DNA from: Marinifilaceae bacterium
GTDB taxonomy: Bacteria > Bacteroidota > Bacteroidia > Bacteroidales > Marinifilaceae
NCBI GenBank assembly: GCA_016936255.1
Contig: JAFGYE010000026.1
Coordinates: forward strand, 62,001-126,000
Direction: 5' to 3'
DNA: 64,000 nt
The notes under the pieces are model-generated. The model did not search any database. It had not been told where the DNA came from and was given only the letters and a program-made list of their open reading frames with translations. A program made the translations under genes and the position numbers. The first letter of the stretch is position 1. The number at the start of each line of letters is the position of its first letter. Below are positions 45,713-52,783 of the stretch, piece after piece.

Positions 45713-46390
45713 ATGCATCCTAAACACTTTGAATATATCATAATCTATTTGTCTGTTCTGTTAGCGTGTATATTGTTGGGTACTGTTGCAAGAATGTTTG
45801 TAATTAATATTGGAATAGATGAGTTCACCGCTGGAATTGTATTTTGCGTAGTTACTTTATTTGGTGTACTAATTTACGCCATTCTTGCGTTTTTAATTGA
45901 TGGCCTTTTTTCTTCAATTGTCCGGACATTTTTTCGAAAAAAGAAGCACTCAAGCCTGTCTAATAAAAAATCTAATATTTCAGAAAAGTTTGAAGAGATT
46001 AGAACCGTGCAGCAACTGTTGAAAGATAAAAATGAGCAGGATAAAAAAGATATTGCCATTAAGTACATTCAAAATGAGTTTGCTGCTTATTGCTCAGAAC
46101 AAGACTTGGATTTGCTTTGTCAATATGTAATATTTTATGCAGAAACGAAATCTCTACAGAGCATAAAACCCATAATTATTAATGGTTTATCGAATCTTGA
46201 TTTTTATCATTTTGGATGGAATATCTGGAAACATTTTAGAGTGAGCAAACAAGAAGATGTTTCTTTTTTTCTCAAAAGCGTATTTGCGAATTACCTGAAA
46301 GATGTTGAAACCGATACCATAAAAAGCCACTTAAAAGATGATGAACTGAAAGGCATCATTAAAATTCGAAAAAGCATTTCAGAACAATAA
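45713..46390 (+). CDS. Membrane protein of unknown function in the mobile element
   Basis: A 225-residue protein not recognised. It has two or three hydrophobic segments in the first 75 residues (about 8-30 and 38-68), then a basic stretch (RTFFRKKKHS) and a cytosolic part rich in charged residues. It lies between integrase and excisionase-like genes, a typical cargo position. No enzymatic, toxin or defence motif was seen. Confidence 0.6.
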   Translation: MHPKHFEYIIIYLSVLLACILLGTVARMFVINIGIDEFTAGIVFCVVTLFGVLIYAILAFLIDGLFSSIVRTFFRKKKHSSLSNKKSNISEKFEEIRTVQQLLKDKNEQDKKDIAIKYIQNEFAAYCSEQDLDLLCQYVIFYAETKSLQSIKPIIINGLSNLDFYHFGWNIWKHFRVSKQEDVSFFLKSVFANYLKDVETDTIKSHLKDDELKGIIKIRKSISEQ

Positions 46391-46413
46391 CAACAAATAA
46401 TAATCATTATTTC

Positions 46414-46454
46414 CTGTGTTTTTATTGTGTTTTTTCCAGTGTAGTAAAACACAG
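46414..46454. repeat. Inverted repeat before the excisionase-like gene
   Basis: CTGTGTTTT (46414-46422) is mirrored by AAAACACAG (46446-46454), with two more GTGTTTT-like copies nearby. A control site for the following gene is possible. Confidence 0.45.
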
Positions 46455-46501
46455 CAGAAACACATCATTTATTTACACCATAACCATTAAAAACGATAGT
46501 T

Positions 46502-46855
46502 ATGAATGTAAATGAGATTTCTTTTGAAAATTTACCAAAAGCAGTTGCTCATTTGGTAAATGAAGTGGAAAAGCTGAAACTTCTTGTTGAAAAAGGTCAA
46601 GCACCTATTTTACCTCAAAAACGTATCCCAATAGGCATTGAAGAGGCCTGTCGAGTCATTGGAAAAGCCAAACCTACGATTTATGCACTTGTCCGAAAAC
46701 GCATGCTCCCCTGTTACAAAAATGGCAAGAAGCTCTATTTTTTTGAAGATGAACTACTAAATTGGATCACCAGCGGCAAAAAGAAAACTTTGAAAGAGAT
46801 TGAAAACGAGGCAGAAATAGAATTCAAAAAACGTTCTAAAGGTATCCGAAGATGA
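46502..46855 (+). CDS. Excisionase-like helix-turn-helix protein
   Basis: A 117-residue protein with a coiled lead (residues 1-40) and a MerR/Xis-type helix-turn-helix (IGIEEACRVIGKAKPTIYALVRKRMLPCYKNGKKLYF, about 45-80). In related elements such proteins steer the integrase to excision or act as repressors. The basic C-terminus (KKRSKGIRR) fits DNA binding. It overlaps the next gene by 4 bases. Confidence 0.85.
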   Translation: MNVNEISFENLPKAVAHLVNEVEKLKLLVEKGQAPILPQKRIPIGIEEACRVIGKAKPTIYALVRKRMLPCYKNGKKLYFFEDELLNWITSGKKKTLKEIENEAEIEFKKRSKGIRR

Positions 46856-47238
46856 ATTTATTTGAATTATTGGCCAATTTTTGGCGAGTAGATGAACAAA
46901 AGAATTTTACCGGAAATGAAACCCGTTTGTATTTTTTTCTAATTCATTTAGCAAATCGCTCGTTTTGGGCAGAGTGGATTGAATTTGCAGACAAACGTAT
47001 GGTGGCCAATGCCAATATATCCCTACAAGTATTGAAATCTGCCAGAGAAAGACTGAAAGAAGCTGAACTGTTAAACTATATTCCTGGGGGCGGTTATAGG
47101 GTTAAAACTAAGTATCAGATTCTGACACCTAAACCCAAACTTAAACACTCACCTTACTATATTAATACTAAAAACTTAAAGATGAATTCAAATGGAAAGA
47201 AAAAAGGATTTGTCCATACAGGAAGTGATTTTGATTAG
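46852..47238 (+). CDS. Winged-helix-like replication-associated protein (uncertain)
   Basis: A 128-residue protein beginning MNLFELLANFWRVDEQKNFT. It has the look of the N-terminal helical domain of phage or plasmid replication proteins (ETRLYFFLIHLANRSFW, then ISLQVLKSARERLKEAELL and a short beta hairpin). It overlaps the downstream ATPase gene by 47 bases, and the ATPase is DnaC-like, so the pair may form a primosome-like loader. This assignment is inference. Confidence 0.55.
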   Translation: MNLFELLANFWRVDEQKNFTGNETRLYFFLIHLANRSFWAEWIEFADKRMVANANISLQVLKSARERLKEAELLNYIPGGGYRVKTKYQILTPKPKLKHSPYYINTKNLKMNSNGKKKGFVHTGSDFD

Positions 47239-47917
47239 ACAAAATGCTATTAAAGCATTGCAAAATGATGCTAAAGAAATTATTACTGTTGAAAAGAATA
47301 AGATTCGGCAACGGCGTTTTCTTTTGCCATTCAAATATTCCGAATTTAGAAGCTTGTTTATCATGTTCGGTACTGCTTGTTTACACAAACGACACCAGAA
47401 CAGAAACTTTGTTATCGATGAAAACAATGAACCTGTTATACAACAACTTCACTATTACTCAACCAATAATTCCGCTTTTACGGGCAATTTGACCAAAGGG
47501 ATATTATTGCAAGGCAAATATGGATGTGGAAAAACCATACTCCTTGAAACCTACTCATTGCTTCATAACCATATTGTAACAAAATTTGATCTGAATCATC
47601 CTCTGCTTTTGTTTATCAAAGCTGTGGAATTGCAAGAGAAAATCCAAAAGCTATCGGCGAATAATTTTGTACGCCGTCCAATGATTATAGATGAGTTTGG
47701 ACGTGAATCAAAAACAATTCAGGATTATGGAAATGTTATTCGCCCAATATCTGAATTACTGAGTTTGAGAAGCGATATGGGAGCTCTTACACATGCAACT
47801 TCAAATTTTACTCTGAATACACTTTCAACTGATGAATTTTATGGTAAAATGATTGGCGACCGTCTGAAAATGATGTTCAACTTCATCACTTTGGAAGGTG
47901 AAAGCAGGAGAACTTAG
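47192..47917 (+). CDS. DnaC/IstB-like AAA+ ATPase
   Basis: A 241-residue ATPase with Walker A GKYGCGKT (about residues 108-115) and Walker B RPMIIDEFGRE. Sensor and arginine-finger-like residues lie in THATSNFTLNTL and YGKMIGDRLKMMF. The layout resembles DnaC-type helicase loaders found in mobile elements. It could support replication of the excised circle. It is followed by the oriT-like region. Confidence 0.82.
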   Translation: MERKKDLSIQEVILIRQNAIKALQNDAKEIITVEKNKIRQRRFLLPFKYSEFRSLFIMFGTACLHKRHQNRNFVIDENNEPVIQQLHYYSTNNSAFTGNLTKGILLQGKYGCGKTILLETYSLLHNHIVTKFDLNHPLLLFIKAVELQEKIQKLSANNFVRRPMIIDEFGRESKTIQDYGNVIRPISELLSLRSDMGALTHATSNFTLNTLSTDEFYGKMIGDRLKMMFNFITLEGESRRT

Positions 47918-47943
47918 AACTTCAGGCGTGTAAATTTCTAGGG

Positions 47944-48009
47944 GAGCAAGTTTGTGTTTTGGTCTGACCAAAACCTTGCTCTACGAGACATAAATATCCC
48001 GCCGGTCTC
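47944..48009. other. Candidate origin of transfer (oriT)
   Basis: Nested inverted repeats lie just before the mob genes: GAGCAAG/CTTGCTC (47944-47950 and 47975-47981), GTTTTGGTC/GACCAAAAC (47956-47964 and 47966-47974) and GAGAC/GTCTC (47985-47989 and 48005-48009). Repeats in such a position next to MobC and relaxase genes are typical of oriT. The nick site is not defined. Confidence 0.65.
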
Positions 48010-48024
48010 AATTAGCTAATAAAT

Positions 48025-48387
48025 ATGAAAACAATAAAAAACAGAAATACAAATGGCCGACCAGTCAAAAGACCTTCCGAAAAGAAGGGGTATAAAGTAA
48101 CTGTTAAAATGGCTACGGAAGAATTTTATACCCTGAAAGCCAAAGCTAGTTTTGCAGGAATCAACCGTAGTGAATTTATTCGTCGGTGTATTCGCTCCAG
48201 TTTGGTAAAACAGCGACTTACGCCCGAACTAATGGGGTATATTCGTCAGCTTTGCGGTATGGCAAACAATGTAAATCAGATTGCTCGCACTGCCAATACT
48301 TCCGGATATTCAGATGTACACAATAGATGCCTTGTTATGAATGAACAATTAGATCAATTAATTATACGCATTGAAAATGATTGCTAA
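48025..48387 (+). CDS. mobC: MobC-like relaxosome accessory protein
   Basis: A 120-residue protein with a basic N-terminus, a ribbon-helix-helix-like section (YKVTVKMATEEFYTLKAKASFAGINRSEFIRRCIRSS) and the conserved LCGMANNVNQIARTAN motif of MobC-type proteins. It helps the relaxase bind and open oriT. It lies directly downstream of the candidate oriT and overlaps the relaxase gene by 11 bases. Confidence 0.88.
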   Translation: MKTIKNRNTNGRPVKRPSEKKGYKVTVKMATEEFYTLKAKASFAGINRSEFIRRCIRSSLVKQRLTPELMGYIRQLCGMANNVNQIARTANTSGYSDVHNRCLVMNEQLDQLIIRIENDC

Positions 48388-49282
48388 AATTGTTCAGGGA
48401 AGGGGATTTCGGGGAGCAGTGAACTATGTTCTGGATAAAAAAGATGCTCGCTTACTTTATGTGGAAGGAGTACGATTAAAAGATAAAGCATCAATCATTC
48501 AAAGTTTTATTACCCAAAGTAAAATGAGACCAAAAATTTCAAAACCAGTGGCACACATCTCGCTTGATTTTTCAGCACAAGACAAAAGCCGATTAACGGA
48601 TCAATTCATGATTGATGTTGCTCATAAATACCTGGGAAAAATGGGGTATGAAAATACACAATACATTATTGTTCGTCACTTTGACACTGAGCATCCCCAC
48701 CTACACCTCATAATTAATCGTATTGATAACAATGGAAACAGAATCTCCGATAAAAAAGAAAAGTTACGGAACACAAAAGTTTGCCTAGAACTGACAAAAA
48801 GCTACGGTTTATATATTGCTTCGGGGAAGGAAAATGTAAAAGAACATCGGCTAAGAGAACCCGATAAAACCAAATATGAAATTTACCAGACACTTCAATC
48901 AGTTATTCCTAAATGCGTGAATTGGCAAGAGCTTAAAGCTGCACTTCAAAAATCGGGTATTACCACTGAATTACGAAAAAATGGGAATACAGATAAAATT
49001 CAAGGAGTTCGATTTGGCAAAAACGGATATGAACTCAACGGTTCTAAAGTTGACCGCACATTTAGCTATTCCAAAATTACTTACCGCTTGCAACAAAATG
49101 AATTGTCCACGAAGATTCAATCAGAACCAGGCCTTAAGAACAAGCTGAGTATTACAAGAGGACATGCTTCTATAAGAGGTTTGCTCAATTCACTGAATTC
49201 ATCGACCTCCAACAATCAAGATTATGCAGAACATTTAAAACAGAAAGCACGAAAGAAAAAGAAAAAAGGTTTGAGACGATAA
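48377..49282 (+). CDS. mobA: MOBP-type relaxase / mobilization nuclease
   Basis: It nicks oriT and pilots the strand to the recipient. The 301-residue protein begins MIAKIVQGRGFRGAVNYVLD. The three-histidine metal motif is HFDTEHPHLHLIINRID. The ATG at 48377 was preferred to a TTG two codons earlier. It is of the short relaxase class found on mobilizable elements of Bacteroidota and lacks a helicase or primase domain. The C-terminus is very basic (KARKKKKKGLRR). Confidence 0.93.
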   Translation: MIAKIVQGRGFRGAVNYVLDKKDARLLYVEGVRLKDKASIIQSFITQSKMRPKISKPVAHISLDFSAQDKSRLTDQFMIDVAHKYLGKMGYENTQYIIVRHFDTEHPHLHLIINRIDNNGNRISDKKEKLRNTKVCLELTKSYGLYIASGKENVKEHRLREPDKTKYEIYQTLQSVIPKCVNWQELKAALQKSGITTELRKNGNTDKIQGVRFGKNGYELNGSKVDRTFSYSKITYRLQQNELSTKIQSEPGLKNKLSITRGHASIRGLLNSLNSSTSNNQDYAEHLKQKARKKKKKGLRR

Positions 49283-49358
49283 TTAAAGCATTAAAAATAA
49301 AACAAATCCCTATAAACTGAGACAAATTCTATCTTTTATCATAAAATAAAATAATAAG

Positions 49359-49982
49359 ATGAATAACAATAATTTTATTACTGCCCTATTTGAAGAAATC
49401 AAAAGTCAGATTTCTGTTATCGCGAAAGAATTAGAAAAAGATGACACCCCTCGAACCCAAGCAGAGCTTTCTGCTAAAAAAGAAGAAAAATCTAAGACAA
49501 TTACTACAGAGGAACTTTTAAGCTTGATACAAAAAGCTATAATTTATTCTACTAAAAAAGAATTTCAACAAGCTATTCCCCTACTCCAAAACTCCAAAAA
49601 AGAGCTTTTGGAGGGCATTAATGATTTACATATTGATTTGAAGAATTTAAAGTGTTACCCTAACAAGAATAAAAAAAACACCGAAATAAACAATTTTAAA
49701 CTTTGGAAAATCGGCTCGATAATCGTTTTCATGTTGCTACTATTTTGTGTTATCGTATTAAAAGTGGAGAATTATAGGCTTTCAGACAACGATTTAAAAT
49801 TCAGATACATTCACTCAAATCGTGGTGTAAATTCAACTGACTTACAAAATATCGAAACGATATTTCATATCAGCAAAAACAAGGAATTAATAAAAAGCAT
49901 GCGCAAAGATGTAGAAGAATATGAATTAAAAGCTAAAGAGGAATTGGTATCTAAGGAAACTAGTCGCAATCCCGAACAATAA
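49359..49982 (+). CDS. Single-pass membrane protein of unknown function at the end of the mob operon
   Basis: A 207-residue protein not recognised. The first half is helical and charged (likely coiled coil, about 1-100), then one hydrophobic segment (about 117-137, IGSIIVFMLLLFCVIVLKV), then a charged tail. Similar proteins often follow relaxase genes in Bacteroidota elements and may aid mobilization, but I know no established role. Confidence 0.6.
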   Translation: MNNNNFITALFEEIKSQISVIAKELEKDDTPRTQAELSAKKEEKSKTITTEELLSLIQKAIIYSTKKEFQQAIPLLQNSKKELLEGINDLHIDLKNLKCYPNKNKKNTEINNFKLWKIGSIIVFMLLLFCVIVLKVENYRLSDNDLKFRYIHSNRGVNSTDLQNIETIFHISKNKELIKSMRKDVEEYELKAKEELVSKETSRNPEQ

Positions 49983-50628
49983 GTTCTTCAGGAATAGAAT
50001 TAACATCAATAATGCATTTAGTTTAAAGTTAATCCCAAATCACAAACAAAGATGTTCAATTTAATCCAAACAAGCCTCCGGTTACAAAAGACTTCGGCAT
50101 AAACGCTACAAATCAATATTCAAGAGTTTCTTGAAAAAGCTTTCCTTTTTGCAATGAATATACCTTTCTCATTCTTCGAAAAGCAAATTCATTGCAAATA
50201 AGCGGTAAAAACACTTGAACATTAATTTGCCTCCAACTCTCCTACTCCATTTATTCCGATTCCTTTTGTAATTTGAATGAAATTAAGTTTGGGGTGTTTA
50301 AGATTTGGGAATTAATAAATTATTTCATTCAACTGGATAATTGAAAAAATACAGTTCATAATCATTCCAAAAAAAATGCCATTATTCATCGTAATTAAAT
50401 AAATCGTGGCAGAGATTTGGAACACGTAAATAAAAACAGATTTTCTATACACGTCATTAATCTTATTTAAATTTCAAACACTTTTTTAAATAGGCAGGGA
50501 ACTTAAAAGAAACTACAGACAGAAAAAGAAAGAAATTCCTTTTCACTTTGCTATTAATAAAGTTAAATGTCAATAATGCAAAATACTTTTGACAAATTTT
50601 ACTATATTTGTAAAAACTATTTATCGTT
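49983..50628. other. Gap holding the right end of the mobile element
   Basis: There is no credible gene in these 646 bases. A 12-bp perfect inverted repeat TTTGCAATGAAT (50148-50159) / ATTCATTGCAAA (50187-50198) may be a terminator-like hairpin or part of the attachment region. The right boundary should lie here. Confidence 0.45.
50603..50610 (+). promoter_or_regulatory. -7 box of the hipBA-type operon
   Basis: TATATTTG, 19 bases before the ATG of the antitoxin-like gene. The short leader fits autoregulation by the HipB-like protein. Confidence 0.55.
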
Positions 50629-50961
50629 ATGAGCAGAAGTAAGATCATCTTATTACCCAAATCAAAAAGAATTCTTACTGATTTAGGTGAAAACATTAGA
50701 CTAGCACGTTTAAGACGAAAATTAAGTGCTGAGCAGGTTGCTGAACGTGCAAATATCAGCCGTCCTACCTTACTCTCCATTGAAAAGGGTGCGGCAAATA
50801 CAAGCATGGGGGCTTATCTTCAAGTCTTATTCGTTTTAGGATTAGAAAAAGATCTATTAAAAATCGCTAAAGATGATACCCTGGGTCGAAAACTACAAGA
50901 CATTTCAATAACAACAAAAACAAGAGCTCCAAAGAAAAACCGAGATGAACAAGAAAAGTAG
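50629..50961 (+). CDS. hipB: HipB-like antitoxin, XRE-family helix-turn-helix
   Basis: A 110-residue DNA-binding protein. The helix-turn-helix is NIRLARLRRKLSAEQVAERANISRPTLLSIEKGA (about residues 23-56). It likely neutralises the adjacent HipA-like kinase and represses the operon by family analogy. The C-terminus is a basic, probably disordered tail. It overlaps the kinase gene by 17 bases, typical of such pairs. Confidence 0.88.
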   Translation: MSRSKIILLPKSKRILTDLGENIRLARLRRKLSAEQVAERANISRPTLLSIEKGAANTSMGAYLQVLFVLGLEKDLLKIAKDDTLGRKLQDISITTKTRAPKKNRDEQEK

Positions 50962-52219
50962 TAAGCAACAAATATTTGTTTATGCAGATTGGCTCAATTT
51001 GCAGACCCCAACTCTCATGGGTATCCTAAGCTCTGAGCGATTAAGAGGAAAAGAAATTTTTTCTTTTGAATACGATAAAATTTGGATTAAATCACCTCAT
51101 ATTCAAATCCTCGACCCCGATCTACAACTTTATTCAGGGCCTCAGTATATAAATGATGAGAACAAATCAAATTTTGGAATATTCCTTGATTCCTCTCCTG
51201 ATCGTTGGGGAAGGTTACTAATGCGCAGAAGGGAAGCTGCTCTGGCTAGAATCGAAGATCGACCAGCTAAAACATTATTTGAAACAGATTATCTTTTGGG
51301 AGTGTATGACAAGCATCGAATGGGAGCCATTAGATTTAAAGATTCTATCGATGGTGAATTTCTTAATGCCAATAATGACTTAGCTACCCCACCATGGACA
51401 TCAATTAGAGAATTAGAAGAAATCAGTTTACGACTCGAAGAGGATGATATTGTTGATAATCCAGAATATTTGAAATGGTTAAACCTATTAGTCGCTCCAG
51501 GCTCATCACTTGGAGGAGCAAGACCTAAAGCTGGAGTATTAGACAATAACAAGCATCCTTGGATTGCTAAATTTCCTAGCAAAAATGACTCCACAAATAT
51601 TGGCGCTTGGGAAATGATTACCAACGAATTAGCCAAAAAAGCAGGTTTAAATGTCGCTGAAGGGATGGCTAAAAGATTCTCTAGTGATCACCATACATTC
51701 TTATCAAAACGATTCGATCGTACAGATAAAGGGGAACGTATTCATTTTGCATCAGCAATGACTCTTTTAGGATATACCGATGGAGCTAATCATGAAGATG
51801 GAATTAGTTACCTGGAATTGGTCGAATTTATTTCAACTCACGGGACAAATATCAGTACTGATTTAAAAGAACTTTGGCGAAGAATTGTATTCAATATCTG
51901 TGTATCGAACACCGATGACCACCTAAGAAATCATGGATTCATATATTCTAAGGAAGGTTGGTTACTCTCGCCAGCCTATGATATTAACCCTGTAGCAACA
52001 GGTACAGGACTATCCTTAAATATTTCAGAAGATGATAATTCTCTCGATCTTGACTTAGCCATGGAAGTACATCAATATTTTCGTCTTTCTGAAAATGATG
52101 CCAATCAAATTATACAAGAAGTAAGGGGTGCTGTAAAAGAATGGAGAAACTTAACTGTCAAGTATAATATTTCGAGAACCGAACAAGAATTAATGGCATC
52201 TGCTTTTAGTAAAGCATAA
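50945..52219 (+). CDS. hipA: HipA-family serine/threonine kinase toxin
   Basis: A 424-residue kinase. HipA of E. coli phosphorylates glutamyl-tRNA synthetase; other members have other targets. Visible are the P-loop-like serine segment APGSSLGGARPKA (about 184-196), the catalytic SNTDDHLRNHG (Asp324, Asn329) and the metal-binding PAYDINP (Asp346). The protein is complete, with N-terminal and C-terminal HipA domains. It lies beside a mobile element and so may be cargo or a neighbouring stabiliser. The target is unknown. Confidence 0.92.
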   Translation: MNKKSSKQQIFVYADWLNLQTPTLMGILSSERLRGKEIFSFEYDKIWIKSPHIQILDPDLQLYSGPQYINDENKSNFGIFLDSSPDRWGRLLMRRREAALARIEDRPAKTLFETDYLLGVYDKHRMGAIRFKDSIDGEFLNANNDLATPPWTSIRELEEISLRLEEDDIVDNPEYLKWLNLLVAPGSSLGGARPKAGVLDNNKHPWIAKFPSKNDSTNIGAWEMITNELAKKAGLNVAEGMAKRFSSDHHTFLSKRFDRTDKGERIHFASAMTLLGYTDGANHEDGISYLELVEFISTHGTNISTDLKELWRRIVFNICVSNTDDHLRNHGFIYSKEGWLLSPAYDINPVATGTGLSLNISEDDNSLDLDLAMEVHQYFRLSENDANQIIQEVRGAVKEWRNLTVKYNISRTEQELMASAFSKA

Positions 52220-52330
52220 AAAAATCTAGACTCCTATTCGGATACAAAAAAAACAATCAATCTTATAATGAAAATTTGATCCATAGTAAAGCATTTGATT
52301 TGATTCCTTAATTCAAACTACGGAGAAATA

Positions 52331-52380
52331 GGAGCCTCTGGCAAACTTTTTGCCGAGGCCCGAGGAGAGAACGCCATATT
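52331..52380 (-). repeat. 50-bp hairpin repeat, copy A
   Basis: It forms GCCTC-t-GGCAAA / TTTGCC-GAGGC with a 3-nt loop and then a conserved tail AGAGAACGCCATATT. It shares 46 of 50 bases with copy B at 56751-56800. It starts 7 bases beyond a minus-strand stop codon. Confidence 0.8.
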
Positions 52381-52387
52381 TTCTTTC

Positions 52388-52546
52388 CTATTTTCTTATT
52401 TGCGGTACGGGACCTAATTCTTGGCCCAAAAGATTCAAAATCAGGTTGACTTTAGCCATGCTTAAAGTTGGTTTTCCTTGCTCTAAATCACGAATAAATC
52501 TCAAGCCTACTCCTGCTTTTTCAGCTAGATCTTGTAGTGAGAGCAT
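52388..52546 (-). pseudogene. Truncated HipB-like (y4mF-type) helix-turn-helix gene
   Basis: A 52-residue frame starting MLSLQDLAEKAGVGLRFIRD and ending GQELGPVPQIRK closely follows the y4mF-type antitoxin pattern (LAEKAGVG..RDLEQGKPTL). It lacks the first roughly 15 residues, including helix 1; a stop codon lies five codons upstream in frame. No HipA partner is adjacent on this strand. It is therefore a remnant, or less likely a minimal repressor. Confidence 0.75.
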
Positions 52547-52783
52547 AAAGGTTTTAATTTAAACGCTGTAAGGACAAAAAAAGACTCTGACAGGTTTTTG
52601 AAAGGATTAAAAATCCACTACTCTTTGCTTACAAATTTCCAAGAGCGGGTGTCTTTTTATGCATGAGCAGAACACGAGCAACAAGCTTGCGTTGTTGGAG
52701 GAAATAAATACACCCTATTTATAACCCTTCTGAATATTAGTTGATAATAAGATATTTATCAAAAGCTAGGTTTTAGCACTTGC

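Larger units (their letters stand above)
43680..50600 (+). mobile_element. Integrative mobilizable element inserted downstream of dnaK
   Basis: The run of integrase, excisionase-like protein, DnaC-like ATPase, oriT-like repeats, MobC-like protein and MobA-type relaxase, all on one strand between dnaK and a hipBA module, defines a mobilizable island. There are no conjugation (tra) genes, so transfer would need a helper element. The edges are approximate: the left lies after the dnaK terminator, the right within 49983-50600. I could not find a convincing direct repeat marking attL and attR. Confidence 0.75.

Noticed and set aside
50463-50807. Minus-strand frame opposite the hipB-like gene
   Set aside because: It overlaps a well-supported helix-turn-helix gene and its promoter on the other strand.
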